From: Thiocapsa sp.
GTDB lineage: Bacteria > Pseudomonadota > Gammaproteobacteria > Chromatiales > Chromatiaceae
Assembly: GCF_018399035.1 (NCBI RefSeq)
Contig: NZ_CP073760.1
Coordinates: forward strand, 2,480,001 to 2,544,000
Direction: 5' to 3'
DNA: 64,000 nucleotides
Shown here: positions 37,162 through 49,291 of the stretch, one piece after another
Layout of the letters: every line of letters starts with the position of its first letter
How positions within the stretch are numbered: the first letter of the stretch is position 1
Notes under the pieces: model-generated
Database searches by the model: none
The model's input: only the letters and a program-made list of their open reading frames with translations
Told to the model about the DNA's origin: nothing
Program-made: the position numbers and the translations under genes

Positions 37162-38547
37162 TCACCCCAGGCCGAACCATTTGAGCACGCCGATGGCATT
37201 CAGCAGCACGATGCTGACGGCAATGGGGGCAACGTACCTGATCAGCAACCACCAAAGCCGGTAGGCCAGGCCCTCGCCCATCTGAAGCTCGTCAGCGGAG
37301 GAGGCCCGCGACAGCATCCAGCCGGCAAAGATCGCAATCAGGACACCGCCCAAGGGCAGCATGATGTTCGCGGTCAGGAAATCGAAGAGATCGAGGAAGC
37401 CCTTGCCGAAGATCTTGACCTCCGACCAGGCGTTCAGCGAGAGCAGACAGGCGATGCCGAGCAGCCAGACCGTGAGCCCGCCCAGTACGGATGCACGCAC
37501 CCGGCTGAAGCTCAGATTCTCGACCAGCCAGGCCACCAGCGGCTCCAGCAGGGAAATGGCCGAGGTCCAGGCCGCGAACAGGAGCAGCACGAAGAACAGT
37601 GTTCCGAAGAAAGGCCCGCCCGGCATGTCTCCGAAGGCGATCGGAAGGGTCTGGAAGATCAGCCCGGGGCCGCTGTCCGGTGCCAGGCCGTGGGCGAAGA
37701 CGATGGGAAAGATCGCAAGCCCTGCCAACAGGGCCACCAGGGTATCCAGACCCGCGATGATCATGGTGTTCTGTGCGATCGATGAGTCCCGTTTCAGGTA
37801 GGACCCATAGATCATGATGGCCCCCATCCCGAGGCTCAGACTGAAGAACGCCTGGCCCATGGCGCTGAGGATCGCCTCGCCCGCCTTGCCCTGAAACTCG
37901 GCAAAGTCAGGCTCGAAGAGATAGGTCACCGCCGTGTCGAAATCTCCGGCCTGCATGCCGTATCCGACCATGACCACGAGGAGCACGAACAGCGCCGGCA
38001 TCAGGATGCGCACGGCCTTCTCGAGCCCGCCGGCGACACCGCGCGCGACCACGAGCACCACCATGACCATGAAGACGGTGTGCCAGGCGAGCAGGCGCTC
38101 GGCATCGCCGATCAGGCCGGAGAACATCTCGCCGGCACCCGCACCGTCAATGCCGGTGAACATACCGGTCGCGGCGCGGAAGATGTACCCCATGGTCCAA
38201 CCCGCGATCACGCTGTAGAAGGAGAGGATGAGGAAACCCGCGAGGACCCCCATCCATCCCAACAACTGCCACGCGGGCGACCGGCCCTCGGCGCTCGCCA
38301 AGGCGCGCATGGTGTTGATGGGACTGCGCCGGCCACGCCGCCCGAGCATGATCTCCGCCATCATGATCGGAACGCCGATCAGGACGACACAGAGCACGTA
38401 GACCAATACGAAGGCACCGCCGCCGTATTCGCCGGCGGTATAGGGAAAGCGCCAGATGTTGCCGAGACCCACGGCCGATCCGCTCGCCGCCAGGATAAAG
38501 GCGAGCCGAGTCGACCACATCCCATGGATCGAGTCGGCCGCGCTCAA
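37162..38547 (-). CDS. Sodium:neurotransmitter symporter family (SNF/NSS) transporter
   Basis: About 461 residues and 12 predicted membrane segments. The start of the family is clear: [20 protein letters not shown] then IWRFPY, where the sodium and substrate sites lie. Members import amino acids or similar solutes with Na+. I chose a TTG at 38547 because it overlaps the glmM stop (TTGA) and leaves the few residues usual before TM1; an ATG at 38520 would start at MWST. Substrate unknown. Confidence 0.85.
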   Translation of the reverse strand: MSAADSIHGMWSTRLAFILAASGSAVGLGNIWRFPYTAGEYGGGAFVLVYVLCVVLIGVPIMMAEIMLGRRGRRSPINTMRALASAEGRSPAWQLLGWMGVLAGFLILSFYSVIAGWTMGYIFRAATGMFTGIDGAGAGEMFSGLIGDAERLLAWHTVFMVMVVLVVARGVAGGLEKAVRILMPALFVLLVVMVGYGMQAGDFDTAVTYLFEPDFAEFQGKAGEAILSAMGQAFFSLSLGMGAIMIYGSYLKRDSSIAQNTMIIAGLDTLVALLAGLAIFPIVFAHGLAPDSGPGLIFQTLPIAFGDMPGGPFFGTLFFVLLLFAAWTSAISLLEPLVAWLVENLSFSRVRASVLGGLTVWLLGIACLLSLNAWSEVKIFGKGFLDLFDFLTANIMLPLGGVLIAIFAGWMLSRASSADELQMGEGLAYRLWWLLIRYVAPIAVSIVLLNAIGVLKWFGLG

Positions 38548-39908
38548 GAGGGCAGCCCGTCCGCGGAAGGCGCGATCTGGGCGCGCACGACATCGGCCAG
38601 CCACTCGGCAAGACGGCGGACCTCGCTCGCATCGACACCCTCGACCATGACCCGAACCAGCGGCTCGGTCCCGGAGGGACGCAGCAGGATGCGCCCTCGG
38701 CCCGCCAGTGCCTGCTCCGCGGTCTGCACCGCATCCTGCACGGCGGGCAGCCCGACGATATCGCGTTGGGCGTCCAGCCTGACATTGATCAGGATCTGTG
38801 GGTAGGGCGTGACCTCCGCACAGACGTCATGCAGACCTCGGTCAAGACGTTTGAGTCCGGCCAGGACCTGCAGTGCCGCGACGATGCCGTCACCCGTGCT
38901 GGTGCGGTCGCGACAGATGATGTGTCCGGAGGGCTCGCCGCCGAGGATGCCGTCCGAGCGCTTCAGATGCTCCATGATGTAGCGGTCGCCGACCTTGGCC
39001 CGCACGAATCCGACGCCGAGACGCTCCAATGCATGCTCGAAGCCCAGGTTGCTCATGAGGGTGCCGACGACCTCGCCGCGCATCGCCCCGTCGGCAAGGC
39101 GGTCCTTCGTGATGACGTACAGGAGTTGATCGCCGTCGATCAGCCGACCTTTGCCATCGACCATCAGCACCCGGTCACCGTCGCCGTCGAAGGCGATGCC
39201 CAGATCGGCCCCCTCCTCCACGACCGCTCGGCACAAGGCGTCCGGATGGGTGGAGCCGACATCGCGGTTGATGTTGAACCCGTCAGGCTCGGCGCCGAGG
39301 CGGATGACCTCGGCACCGAGCTCTTCGAAGACATAGGGCGCCGTGTTGTAGGTCGCACCGTTGGCACAGTCGACGACGACCCGCAGACCGCGGAAATTCA
39401 TACTCGTCGGAACGGTGCTCTTGCAGAACTCGATATAGCGCCCGACGGCGTCGTCGATCCGCTTCACCTTGCCGAGCGCGGCCGAATCCACCGTACGCAG
39501 GGGCCGCTCGAGCTCGGCCTCGATCGCTTCTTCGACGTCGTCCGGGAGCTTATCGCCGTCGGCCGAGAAGAACTTGATGCCGTTGTCTTGATAGGGGTTG
39601 TGCGAGGCGGTGATGACGATGCCGGCCGAGGCGCGAAAGGTCCGCGTGAGATAGGCGACACCGGGCGTGGTCATCGGCCCGAGCAGACGGATGTTCACCC
39701 CGGCCGCCACCAGGCCCGCCTCCAAGGCCGACTCGAACATGTAGCCCGAGATCCGCGTGTCCTTTCCGATCAGAACCTTCCCGCCATTGCCCTGGCCGAA
39801 GACCCGTCCGGCCGCCCAACCGAGCTTGAGGACGAAGTCCGGGGTGATCATCCCCTCCCCGACCCGTCCACGGATCCCGTCCGTCCCGAAATAACGACGT
39901 CCCGACAT
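38544..39908 (-). CDS. glmM: Phosphoglucosamine mutase GlmM
   Basis: A 454-residue enzyme converting glucosamine-6-phosphate to glucosamine-1-phosphate for UDP-GlcNAc. The phosphoserine is Ser102 in [11 protein letters not shown]; the metal loop is DGDGDR, with GEPSGH and RPSGTEP farther on. The start [14 protein letters not shown] follows a ggagg site. It lies directly downstream of ftsH, a usual gammaproteobacterial order (folP is missing between them). Confidence 0.95.
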   Translation of the reverse strand: MSGRRYFGTDGIRGRVGEGMITPDFVLKLGWAAGRVFGQGNGGKVLIGKDTRISGYMFESALEAGLVAAGVNIRLLGPMTTPGVAYLTRTFRASAGIVITASHNPYQDNGIKFFSADGDKLPDDVEEAIEAELERPLRTVDSAALGKVKRIDDAVGRYIEFCKSTVPTSMNFRGLRVVVDCANGATYNTAPYVFEELGAEVIRLGAEPDGFNINRDVGSTHPDALCRAVVEEGADLGIAFDGDGDRVLMVDGKGRLIDGDQLLYVITKDRLADGAMRGEVVGTLMSNLGFEHALERLGVGFVRAKVGDRYIMEHLKRSDGILGGEPSGHIICRDRTSTGDGIVAALQVLAGLKRLDRGLHDVCAEVTPYPQILINVRLDAQRDIVGLPAVQDAVQTAEQALAGRGRILLRPSGTEPLVRVMVEGVDASEVRRLAEWLADVVRAQIAPSADGLPS

Positions 39909-39922
39909 ACCGGCCTCCGTGC

Positions 39923-41851
39923 CTAATGTTCGCTTGCAGGTCTTCCGATCGTCCCGTCGTCGGGCCCCGACTCCGGGTCCGCCTGCCGAGCGCGATCGGA
40001 GCGACGACCGGCCGGGCGGCCGTCCGTCTCCTCGTCCTCCCAGTCGCTCGGCGGACGCGGCGGGCGCCCGGACATGATGTCGTTGATCTGCTCGGCGTCG
40101 ATGGTCTCGTACTTCATCAACGCGGCCGACATGGCGTGCAGTTTGTCCATGTTGGCTAGGAGCAGACCGCGGGAACGCTCGTAGTTGCGCTCGATGACGC
40201 ATCTGATTTCCTCATCGATCAGATGCGTCGTCTCGTCCGAGACGCTCTTGTGCTGCGTGACCGAGTGCCCGAGAAAGATCTCTTGCTCCTCCTCGCTGTA
40301 GGTCAGAGGACCCAGCTTGTCGGACAGGCCCCACTTGGTGACCATGTTGCGCGCGATCTCGGTCGCACGATGGATATCGTTTTGCGCGCCGGTGGTCACG
40401 CTTTCCGGGCCGAAGATCAGCTCCTCGGCCAGACGTCCGCCGAAGAGGCTCGAGATGCGGCTCTCGAGGCGCTGCTTGCTGTAGCTGAAGCGGTCGTCCT
40501 CCGGAAGGAAGAGGGTCACGCCCAGCGCCCGACCGCGCGGGATGATGCTGACCTTGTGGACCGGGTCATGGTCGGGGACGAGGCGGCCGACGATGGCATG
40601 TCCGGACTCGTGATAGGCGGTCAGACGCTTTTCGTCGTCGGACATCACCATGGAGCGACGCTCGGCCCCCATCATGATCTTGTCCTTCGCCTTTTCCATG
40701 TCGTCCATGTCGACCATCTTCTTGTTCGACCGAGCGGCGAAGAGTGCCGCCTCGTTGACCAGGTTGGCGAGATCCGCACCCGAAAACCCGGGCGTGCCGC
40801 GCGCCAGAACCGACGCCTTCACGTCCTCGGCCGCCGGGATCTTGCGCATGTGCACCTTCAGGATCTGCTCGCGACCGCGCACGTCCGGGAGCGGGACGAC
40901 CACCTGGCGGTCGAACCGACCGGGACGCAGCAAAGCCGGATCCAGCACGTCGGGACGGTTGGTCGCCGCGATGACGATGACGCCCTCGTTGCCCTCGAAT
41001 CCGTCCATTTCGACCAGGAGCTGGTTCAAGGTCTGCTCGCGCTCGTCGTGACCGCCGCCCAGACCGGCACCGCGATGCCGACCGACCGCGTCGATCTCGT
41101 CGATGAAGATGATGCAGGGCGCGTGCTTCTTGGCCTGCTCGAACATATCGCGCACCCGCGAGGCACCGACACCGACGAACATCTCCACGAAGTCCGAGCC
41201 CGAGATGGTGAAGAAGGGGACCTTCGCCTCGCCGGCGATCGCGCGGGCGAGCAGGGTCTTGCCGGTTCCGGGCGGGCCGACCATGAGGACGCCTTTCGGG
41301 ATCTTGCCGCCGAGCTTGGTAAACTTGCTCGGATCGCGCAGGAAATCGACCATCTCCGAGACTTCGTCCTTGGCCTCCTCGGCGCCCGCGACATCCTGGA
41401 AGGTGACCTTGACCTGATCCTCGGAGAGCATCCGGGCGCGGCTCTTGCCGAAGGACATGGCACCGCGACCGCCGGCACCGCCCTGCATCTGCCGCATGAA
41501 AAAGATCCAGATTCCGATGAGGATCAGGAGCGGGAACCAGTTGATCAGGACCTGCATCAGAACGGATTGCTTCTCGGGAGGCGCGGCCTTGATCACGACA
41601 CCGTGATTCAGGAGGTCGCCCACGAGTCCGTCGTCACCGGGGCTGAAGGTCGTAAACCGCTGCCCCGACCCGCTGATGCCCTCGATCGTGCGACCCTGGA
41701 TCGTGACCTCCTTGACCTCGCCGCCCCGGACCTGCTCGATGAACTCGGAATAGGTCAGGGTCCGCGGAGTCGTCGGCGCGGTGGTGAAATTGTTGAAGAC
41801 GGACATCAGCACGACGGCGATGACCACCCAAAGAAGTATATTTTTCGCCAT
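39923..41851 (-). CDS. ftsH: ATP-dependent zinc metalloprotease FtsH
   Basis: A 642-residue membrane protease: an N-terminal membrane segment ([15 protein letters not shown]), a periplasmic domain, a second membrane segment, an AAA+ domain with GPPGTGKT and IDEIDAVGR, an SRH region, and the zinc site HESGH. It degrades membrane proteins, LpxC and others. I chose MAKNILLWV at 41851; the upstream in-frame start at 41914 would add hydrophilic residues not seen in the family. It lies 83 bases downstream of rlmE. Confidence 0.96.
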   Translation of the reverse strand: MAKNILLWVVIAVVLMSVFNNFTTAPTTPRTLTYSEFIEQVRGGEVKEVTIQGRTIEGISGSGQRFTTFSPGDDGLVGDLLNHGVVIKAAPPEKQSVLMQVLINWFPLLILIGIWIFFMRQMQGGAGGRGAMSFGKSRARMLSEDQVKVTFQDVAGAEEAKDEVSEMVDFLRDPSKFTKLGGKIPKGVLMVGPPGTGKTLLARAIAGEAKVPFFTISGSDFVEMFVGVGASRVRDMFEQAKKHAPCIIFIDEIDAVGRHRGAGLGGGHDEREQTLNQLLVEMDGFEGNEGVIVIAATNRPDVLDPALLRPGRFDRQVVVPLPDVRGREQILKVHMRKIPAAEDVKASVLARGTPGFSGADLANLVNEAALFAARSNKKMVDMDDMEKAKDKIMMGAERRSMVMSDDEKRLTAYHESGHAIVGRLVPDHDPVHKVSIIPRGRALGVTLFLPEDDRFSYSKQRLESRISSLFGGRLAEELIFGPESVTTGAQNDIHRATEIARNMVTKWGLSDKLGPLTYSEEEQEIFLGHSVTQHKSVSDETTHLIDEEIRCVIERNYERSRGLLLANMDKLHAMSAALMKYETIDAEQINDIMSGRPPRPPSDWEDEETDGRPAGRRSDRARQADPESGPDDGTIGRPASEH

Positions 41852-41934
41852 GTCATTCACGGCTGCTTGCCCCTGCTGATGGTGGACCGACGCGATGATG
41901 TCGAGGTCGGACAATCGAAACTAGCACCGACGCC

Positions 41935-42555
41935 TCAAGGATGAAAGCCTTTGCCGACCAGGTAAAGCTCCCGGCTCTGGGATCGCGACGATTTGGGCTT
42001 ACGACTGACCACTTTGGAGAAGCTCCGTCGCAGCTCGGTCAGGATGTCGTCGAAGCCCGTGCCTTGGAACACTTTGACGACCAGAGACCCGCCGGGTTGC
42101 AGACGCAACCGCGCAAGATCCAAGGCCAATTCCACAAGATACATCGCGCGCGGCTGATCCACGACTGTCATGCCGGTTATATTGGGGGCCATATCCGAGA
42201 GCACCAGATCGAGCGACTCGCCGCCCAAGGTTTCACAGAGCTGCTCGAGCATCTCGGGCTCGCGAAAGTCGCCCTGCATGACGACGACGCCGACCAGCGG
42301 ATCCATCGGCAACAGATCGAGCGCAACGACACTGCCGCGCGCCCCGACGAGGCGTGCGGCGATCTGTGACCAACTGCCCGGAGCGGCCCCAAGATCCAAG
42401 ACTCTCATCCCGGGGCGAAAGATCCGATCCTTCTCCTGGATCTCGAGCAGTTTATAGGCGGCGCGTGAACGATACCCCTCGCGCTGCGCGCGCTTGACAT
42501 AGGGATCGCTGTGCTGCCGTTCGAGCCATTTCCGGCTTGAGGCTGTTTTCGCCAT
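41935..42555 (-). CDS. rlmE: 23S rRNA 2'-O-ribose methyltransferase RlmE (FtsJ)
   Basis: A 206-residue heat-shock methyltransferase that modifies U2552 of 23S rRNA. It shows RSRAAYKLLEI, the SAM site VLDLGAAPGSWSQ, LSDMAPN (catalytic Asp) and GGSLVVKVFQG with the catalytic Lys. Length and motifs match the family. It precedes ftsH as in E. coli. Confidence 0.95.
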   Translation of the reverse strand: MAKTASSRKWLERQHSDPYVKRAQREGYRSRAAYKLLEIQEKDRIFRPGMRVLDLGAAPGSWSQIAARLVGARGSVVALDLLPMDPLVGVVVMQGDFREPEMLEQLCETLGGESLDLVLSDMAPNITGMTVVDQPRAMYLVELALDLARLRLQPGGSLVVKVFQGTGFDDILTELRRSFSKVVSRKPKSSRSQSRELYLVGKGFHP

Positions 42556-42558
42556 GTC

Positions 42559-43413
42559 TTAAAGATCGTGCACCCAGGAGAATCGGAAGAGCTCGAGCAG
42601 CATGCCCGCGATCGCACCTCCGAACAGCCCCCCGAGGATGGCCATCGGGATGCGATCGTGCATGGCCGCGCTCGCGGATTGCCACAAGCCGCTCTCGAAG
42701 TCGATGAGAGGACCGATCATCATCCAGACGCTGCCGGCGGCCACACCTGCCAGCGTCGCCATCACCAAGGACTCGATGATGTAGCAGGGCCGCGACTCGC
42801 AATGCAGCCGATGCGACATCGACAACCACCAACGCACGGTCGAGACATAGAGCACGCCGTTGACGCTGACGAGAAAGGCCAGGACCGCGAACGAGGAGAA
42901 TGAATTCGGGTGGAATGCCTCGACCAGCGCCAGAAAAGCGCCGCCGATCGCACCCGTCGCCAAGCCCGCCATGGTTTTCCCCGGGACATGTCTCGAGCAA
43001 CGTGCCGGAAAGCTCACGGTCAGGCCGACCAGACCCGCAACGGCGGCCGCCACCAAAACGACATGGAAAACCGCGATTTGCTCGGAAAAGAGCGTCAGGA
43101 CGAGGACGCCGACCAAGACACCGATGCCCGTCGCGATCAGGGCCACCTCACGCGCTCCATAGAGCGCGGCCCCTACCGCACCGGCCAGGGCTGCGGCAGC
43201 GATGTAGGTCCCGTGGCCGAAACCGAGACCCTGGAACAACTCGGCGAGACCGGTAAACAAGGGCGCATAGATCATCCCGATCAGGCCCCAGACGATGCCG
43301 CGCAAAAGCGCCATGCGCCAGCTCGGGGCCGAGGTATTGGGGGAACAGATCGAGCCGCCGAAGGGTTGGGCAATTTCGGAGCTCGAGGACGAGGGGTGTT
43401 GCGAGAAGGTCAT
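42559..43413 (-). CDS. Polytopic membrane protein of unknown function
   Basis: A 284-residue protein with about eight hydrophobic segments, such as GIVWGLIGMIYAPLFTGLAE, TYIAAAALAGAVGAALYG and GLVGLTVSF, and a glycine-rich C-terminal pair. No transporter family motif is recognised. The stop is 3 bases upstream of rlmE. An alternative GTG start lies at 43422. A terminator-like hairpin separates it from the HiPIP gene. Confidence 0.6.
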   Translation of the reverse strand: MTFSQHPSSSSSEIAQPFGGSICSPNTSAPSWRMALLRGIVWGLIGMIYAPLFTGLAELFQGLGFGHGTYIAAAALAGAVGAALYGAREVALIATGIGVLVGVLVLTLFSEQIAVFHVVLVAAAVAGLVGLTVSFPARCSRHVPGKTMAGLATGAIGGAFLALVEAFHPNSFSSFAVLAFLVSVNGVLYVSTVRWWLSMSHRLHCESRPCYIIESLVMATLAGVAAGSVWMMIGPLIDFESGLWQSASAAMHDRIPMAILGGLFGGAIAGMLLELFRFSWVHDL

Positions 43414-43572
43414 GAGGATCACCGGAGAACGTCAGGGAAGGATCGCGTTCTCGAAATCAAAGCAAAAACCGGACCTGGAAACAGCTGAATCGGACGATCA
43501 GGGGAGCATGGCTGCCGGGGTGACGGAATCTCGGGTGCATTGGGCATCCCGAGGTTCGGCGATGCAACGAGA

Positions 43573-43594
43573 AACGGGGCCAAACGGCCCCGTT
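43573..43594 (-). terminator. Hairpin downstream of the HiPIP gene
   Basis: The inverted repeat aacggggcc-aaa-cggccccgtt forms a strong stem. It lies 33 bases after the HiPIP stop. The T-run is poor on both strands, so termination efficiency is uncertain. Confidence 0.5.
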
Positions 43595-43626
43595 ATCGGA
43601 CGATCCGAGGCGACTGATCGACGCGA

Positions 43627-43995
43627 TCAGCCGGCCTTCAGGGTCCAGGACGCGCACCAGCCGTTGACGTTGATCAACTTGCCGGGGAACAGGCTGCAGC
43701 CGTGCCACACCTCGGTCGCACCAGCGACCTCGGGGAGGTGGAACTGACAGTTTTCGCAGATCTGCTCGTCGGCCGGCAGACCCGGACGGGCCGCAGCGGC
43801 ACGGTCGGACTGGGTCGCATCGTGGTTGTACTTGAGCGCGACCGCGGTCGGGTCGTTCGCGGCGACTGCGTTCGCAGGCACCTCCGCGCGCGCGGTGCCG
43901 AAGCCGACCAGATTGATGACCGGGATCGCGGCAGCGGTACCCAGCATCACCTTGACAGCGTCTCGACGGCTCTTGCTCATTGGCTTATCGGACAT
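43627..43995 (-). CDS. hip: High-potential iron-sulfur protein (HiPIP)
   Basis: A 122-residue precursor. A Tat signal ([13 protein letters not shown]) ends in [10 protein letters not shown], so the mature protein is about 85 residues in the periplasm. Four cysteines (80, 83, 100, 114) in CENCQF, GCSLFPG and GWCASW bind one [4Fe-4S] cluster. HiPIP carries electrons from the cytochrome bc1 complex back to the photosynthetic reaction centre in purple bacteria. The end [17 protein letters not shown] matches Chromatium-type HiPIP. AAGGAG lies upstream of the ATG. Confidence 0.95.
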   Translation of the reverse strand: MSDKPMSKSRRDAVKVMLGTAAAIPVINLVGFGTARAEVPANAVAANDPTAVALKYNHDATQSDRAAAARPGLPADEQICENCQFHLPEVAGATEVWHGCSLFPGKLINVNGWCASWTLKAG

Positions 43996-44134
43996 GGTTG
44001 TCAACTCCTTCGAGTTATTCAGTGTGGTGACATCGACGACCCCCGGCTCGACCGGAAGCTGTCGCGCATTGTGCTACATTGAGCCGAAAAACGCGAGCGG
44101 AAGGCGGCGCCCGATCAGGCAGATCAGTCGCGAA

Positions 44135-44596
44135 TCAGTCGAGATAGGTTCCGGCACCGAGGTAACGGGCCTGCCAGTAAGGCGTCTCGAGGCGATCGAG
44201 CCGGACCTCTCGGCGGGACGTCGAGGCATGCACGAAACGTTCGTTGTCCACCATCAGCCCGACATGGTGCTGCCCCGGTCCGGTGCGGAAGAAGACCATG
44301 TCGCCGGCCCGCGGCTGACGACCCGGAACCGGCGTGGCGGCGCGCAGCTGCTCGATCGAGACACGCGGGATCTGCACGCCGGCGACATGGTGCGCGTAAT
44401 AGGTCAGCCCGGAGCAATCCAGACCCTGGCCGGGCGAGTTTCCTCCGTAGACATACGGCGTTCCGACTTGAGACAAGCCGGCCAGCACCACGTCGGCGCG
44501 CGGGCCGGCGAGATCCTTACGCGGAGTGGCGCAACCGGACAGGAACCCGGCGATGAGAAGGGCGCAGAGAATGCAACCGCCTTGCCGACACGTCAT
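44135..44596 (-). CDS. NlpC/P60-family lipoprotein peptidoglycan hydrolase
   Basis: A 153-residue protein. The signal sequence ends in the lipobox FLSGC. The NlpC/P60 domain shows GTPYVYGGNSPGQGLDCSGL (catalytic Cys), a QHHVGLMVDNERFVHAS segment with the catalytic His, and a third polar residue farther on. Such enzymes cut gamma-D-Glu-DAP bonds in peptidoglycan. It has no obvious operon partner. Confidence 0.9.
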   Translation of the reverse strand: MTCRQGGCILCALLIAGFLSGCATPRKDLAGPRADVVLAGLSQVGTPYVYGGNSPGQGLDCSGLTYYAHHVAGVQIPRVSIEQLRAATPVPGRQPRAGDMVFFRTGPGQHHVGLMVDNERFVHASTSRREVRLDRLETPYWQARYLGAGTYLD

Positions 44597-44961
44597 GATC
44601 TACACTCGATATATTCCGCAATCTCCTGTAAACGAGACTTCTAGACTGCCAAATGCCAGCTGTCAAGTGAGCATCGACGCGCCGGCCGGCAACGCGCCGC
44701 CATCCGCAAGACGCCGCAGTCGGCGACGATGCGCACGCGCCGATGCGTCAGCGCGCGCCGAACCGACGAAGACACGGCATAATCGCGCTGCGGCTGCGCA
44801 CCGAAGGCCGGCATCGGAGCGGACGCGAGGCCGACCTCGCCTTGCCTTCCGGTCGATGTGCAGGCGATCACTCCCGGATGTGTGCGGGGAACAAACCGCG
44901 GACCGCTTCAGGCTCGCCGATTCGAAAACGCCTCGGCCCAGCGAACAAGGACTCCAAAACG
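44597..44961. other. Divergent intergenic region
   Basis: Lies between the lipoprotein gene and the antiporter. Overlapping frames here look like GC-rich shadows; no gene, RNA or repeat was recognised. It must hold both promoters. Confidence 0.4.
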
Positions 44962-46218
44962 ATGCGACTCTTTGATGTTCTCGCCGTCCTGATCGGATTC
45001 TCGGCGCTTTTCAGTTGGCTGAACGATCGCTTTCTCAAGCTGCCGAACGCCATCGGGCTGATGCTGATCGCCCTGGCGTTTTCACTCGTGCTCTTGCTGC
45101 CGTTCCCGTTCGCGAGGGCGTTGGAGCACGAGGTTCAACGCATGCTGGCCAGCATCGATTTCAGCGAGGCCCTGCTGCAGGGGATGCTGGGGTTTTTGCT
45201 CTTCGCGGGCGCGCTCCACGTCGACCTGCGGGAGCTCGCCAGGCACAAGTGGGCGATCGCGATCCTCGCCTCGGCAAGCGTCGTCGGCGCGACCATCCTC
45301 ATCGGCTGCGGAAGCTGGCTCCTATTCTTTGCACTCGGCATCGAGATCCCGCTCATCTACTGCATGCTCCTGGGTGCACTCATCTCGCCCACCGACCCGG
45401 TCGCGGTGCTCGGCATCCTGAAGAGCGCAAAGGCCCCGAAGTCGCTGGAGATGAAGATCACCGGGGAGTCGCTCTTCAACGACGGCGTCGCGGTCGTGGT
45501 CTTCATGCTGCTGGCAGGTCTCGCTGCCGGCGAGACGACCCCGGGGTTCGGCGACACTCTGATGATCTTCGCCACCGAGATCGTCGGAGGGCTGGCGTTC
45601 GGCTTCGTCATCGGCTGGATCGCGCTGTACATGATCAGCAAGACCGCCAACTATCAGGTCGAGATCATGGTGACCCTGGCGCTGGCCATGAGCGGCTATG
45701 CCATCGCCGAGCATGCACACGTCTCGGCACCGATCGCCATCGTGGTCGCCGGCCTCATCATCGGCAGTCGGGGCCGCGCCATCGCCGTGACGGAGGCCAC
45801 CCGGTATCGATTGGACGACTTTTGGGAGCTGGTCGACGAGATCCTCAACGCCGTCTTGTTCGTGATCATCGGATTGGAGGTTTTGGCAATCAGCATCACG
45901 GGGCAATTCATGCTGGCCGGTCTCCTCGCGATCCCGTTGGTGCTGCTCGCGCGACTGGCCAGTGTCGGTCTGCCCTTCCACCTGCTGCGCCGCCATCGCC
46001 ACTTCGAGCCGGGCTTTCTCTCGATCCTGACCTGGGGCGGTCTGCGCGGCGGGATCTCGGTGGCCTTGGCCCTGTCGCTGCCGGAAGGCGAGCCTCGCGA
46101 TCTGATCTTGAGCGTGACCTACATCATCGTGGTCTTTTCCGTCCTGGTGCAGGGCCTGACACTGGGACCGTTGGTTCGCCGCGTGACCGCGAGTGCCGAG
46201 GGGACAAAACACCCGTGA
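44962..46218 (+). CDS. CPA1-family sodium/proton antiporter
   Basis: A 418-residue protein with about 12 membrane segments. Family motifs are seen: FLLFAGALHVDLREL, LGALISPTDPVAVLGIL (the DPVAV ion-binding region), GESLFNDGVAVVVF and WGGLRGGISVALALSLP. It exchanges Na+ (or K+) for H+. aagga precedes the ATG. It ends where the 85-bp repeat copy 7 begins. Confidence 0.92.
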   Translation: MRLFDVLAVLIGFSALFSWLNDRFLKLPNAIGLMLIALAFSLVLLLPFPFARALEHEVQRMLASIDFSEALLQGMLGFLLFAGALHVDLRELARHKWAIAILASASVVGATILIGCGSWLLFFALGIEIPLIYCMLLGALISPTDPVAVLGILKSAKAPKSLEMKITGESLFNDGVAVVVFMLLAGLAAGETTPGFGDTLMIFATEIVGGLAFGFVIGWIALYMISKTANYQVEIMVTLALAMSGYAIAEHAHVSAPIAIVVAGLIIGSRGRAIAVTEATRYRLDDFWELVDEILNAVLFVIIGLEVLAISITGQFMLAGLLAIPLVLLARLASVGLPFHLLRRHRHFEPGFLSILTWGGLRGGISVALALSLPEGEPRDLILSVTYIIVVFSVLVQGLTLGPLVRRVTASAEGTKHP

Positions 46219-46302
46219 ACACCGCGCCGGCTCCGACAGTCGTCGGAGCCGGCGCGGCCAGCCACTCCAACACATGACGCATACCGCACCGGGCGCGGTT
46301 TA
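46218..46302 (+). repeat. 85-bp TIR element, copy 7
   Basis: The left end is degraded (aacaccgcg instead of taaaccgcg); the right end (cataccgcaccgggcgcggttta) matches copy 1. It lies between the antiporter and trxB. Confidence 0.8.
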
Positions 46303-46303
46303 A

Positions 46304-47284
<981 letters not shown>

Positions 47285-47360
47285 CGCAACCGAGCCCCCG
47301 ATGCCTTGGGCACCGATCGGGCGCCCTCATGTGCCTGATACCGGCCCGGCCTTCCGATCG

Positions 47361-48554
47361 ATGTCCATGTACAGACTGACGACCCACTCGGCGATTGCCG
47401 ACATCCCCGCGGATCAATGGAACCGGCTCGCCGGGGACGACAGCCCCTTCCTGCGTCACGAGTTCCTCGATGCCATGGAGCGTCACGGCTGCGTCGGCGA
47501 GTCGCTCGGCTGGCTGCCGCGGCACCTTGCGCTGCACGATGCGGATGGACATCTGGTCGCGGCTGCGCCCTGCTATCTGAAGTTCAACTCCTACGGAGAA
47601 TTCGTCTTCGACTGGAGCTGGGCCGACGCCTATCGGCGCAAGGGGTTGCGGTACTATCCGAAGCTCGTCATCGCATCGCCTTACACGCCGGCGACGGGGC
47701 CGCGGCTCCTGACCGGGGATTCGCCTGCCCGCCGAGAGCATGCACGCGCGCTGATTCAGGGCGCGATCCGGGTGGCCGAGGAGGCAGGAGTCTCCTCGCT
47801 GCATTGGCTCTTCACGGCGGACGACGAGCAGGCACTGCTCGAGGATCAGGGTCTGCTCCGACGCGTCGGCTGTCAGTTTCACTGGCACAACCGGGGCTAC
47901 AGCACGTTCGAGGACTATCTCGGGACCTTTACGGCCGAAAAGCGCAAAAAGGTCAAACGCGAGCGGCGCCGTGTCGTCGAATCCGGTGTACGGATTCGAC
48001 GCATCCCGGGCAACGCGGTCACGGAGGCGGAATGGGCCACCTTCCATCGCCTCTATTGCGACACCTTCGACAAGCGCGGCGGGATCCCGACCTTCTCGCT
48101 GCCCTTCTTCCAAGCCATCGGCGAGACGATGGGCGAGAGTCTGCTGCTGGTGCTGGCCGAGTACGGCAACGACATCGTCGCCGCCGCCTTTGACCTGGTC
48201 GGCGCACGCTCGCTCTACGGACGCCATTGGGGATGTTTTCAGGACTTCCACAGCCTGCATTTCGAGGCCTGCTACTATCAGGGCCTGGACTATTGCATCG
48301 AGCAGGGTCTAACCCGCTTCGAGCCGGGTGCGCAAGGCGAGCACAAGGTCAGCCGCGGCTTCCTGCCGACCCCGACCTGGTCGGCCCATTGGATCGCCGA
48401 CCCGGCCTTCCGCGACGCCATCGCACGCTTCGTGACCCTCGAGGCAGAGGGCATGGACGACTACATCGCCGAGATGCAGGCCCACAGTCCCTACCGCCGA
48501 GACAGCAGCGCATCGGCGGTCTCGGCACCGGCGGCCGGACGCGATTCGGAATGA
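47361..48554 (+). CDS. GNAT/FemAB-like N-acyltransferase (DUF482 type)
   Basis: A 397-residue protein with the peptidogalycan-biosynthesis/DUF482 pattern: [59 protein letters not shown] and [14 protein letters not shown]. These belong to the GNAT fold related to FemAB. The substrate is not known. It overlaps aat (ATGA), so the two are translationally coupled; this neighbourhood is common in proteobacteria. MYRL at 47367 is an alternative start. Confidence 0.85.
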   Translation: MSMYRLTTHSAIADIPADQWNRLAGDDSPFLRHEFLDAMERHGCVGESLGWLPRHLALHDADGHLVAAAPCYLKFNSYGEFVFDWSWADAYRRKGLRYYPKLVIASPYTPATGPRLLTGDSPARREHARALIQGAIRVAEEAGVSSLHWLFTADDEQALLEDQGLLRRVGCQFHWHNRGYSTFEDYLGTFTAEKRKKVKRERRRVVESGVRIRRIPGNAVTEAEWATFHRLYCDTFDKRGGIPTFSLPFFQAIGETMGESLLLVLAEYGNDIVAAAFDLVGARSLYGRHWGCFQDFHSLHFEACYYQGLDYCIEQGLTRFEPGAQGEHKVSRGFLPTPTWSAHWIADPAFRDAIARFVTLEAEGMDDYIAEMQAHSPYRRDSSASAVSAPAAGRDSE

Positions 48555-49291
48555 TCCCACGCCTTGATCCGCACGACCGGTCCGCATTCCCGGATGTTCG
48601 CCACGCCCTGCGCGAGCCGAACGGCCTGCTCGCGTTCGGCGGCGATCTGTCCCCGGAGCGCCTCGAAAGCGCCTACAGATGCGGCATCTTTCCCTGGTTC
48701 AGCGAAGGCGACCCCATCCTCTGGTGGTCCCCGGACCCGCGCACCGTGCTCTTTCCGCAATCCTTGCAGGTGCCGCGCAGCCTGCGCAAACGACTGCGCA
48801 GGCAGACCTTCAGGGTCACCATGGATCGCGACTTCGGCGCAGTCATTCGCGGCTGCGCCGCACCGCGAGACGCACACGGCGGCACCTGGATCCTTCCGGA
48901 GATGGTGATGGCATACGAAACCCTGCATCGACGCGGGATCGCGCATTCGGTCGAGGTTTGGCAGGACGGAGAGCTCGTCGGCGGCCTTTACGGGGTTGCC
49001 GTCGGAGGCGCATTTTTCGGGGAGTCGATGTTCAGCCGGGCGACCGACGCCTCGAAGGTTGCACTCGCGCATCTGTGCGAACGCCTGACGCGCTGGGGAT
49101 TCGGCCTGATCGACTGTCAGATGCGCACCGAGCATCTGATCCGTTTGGGCGCCGTCGAGATCCCGCGCGACGAGCTGGTGCGTCGCTTGGATCGACTCTG
49201 CCGGCTGCCCGCTCCGGATACGCCCGGTCGACACTGGGACGACGGACGCGAGCACATCCCCCTTCTCGACGGCAACGCGGAGACACCATGA
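48551..49291 (+). CDS. aat: Leucyl/phenylalanyl-tRNA--protein transferase
   Basis: A 246-residue enzyme that adds Leu or Phe to proteins with N-terminal Lys or Arg, creating N-degrons for ClpS. Typical motifs are [33 protein letters not shown] and [19 protein letters not shown]. It overlaps the upstream acyltransferase and the downstream bpt by four bases each, so all three are coupled. Confidence 0.95.
   Translation: MIPRLDPHDRSAFPDVRHALREPNGLLAFGGDLSPERLESAYRCGIFPWFSEGDPILWWSPDPRTVLFPQSLQVPRSLRKRLRRQTFRVTMDRDFGAVIRGCAAPRDAHGGTWILPEMVMAYETLHRRGIAHSVEVWQDGELVGGLYGVAVGGAFFGESMFSRATDASKVALAHLCERLTRWGFGLIDCQMRTEHLIRLGAVEIPRDELVRRLDRLCRLPAPDTPGRHWDDGREHIPLLDGNAETP

Noticed and set aside
40223..41944. 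573-residue open frame opposite ftsH
   Set aside because: Antisense of FtsH, which has all AAA+ and protease motifs.
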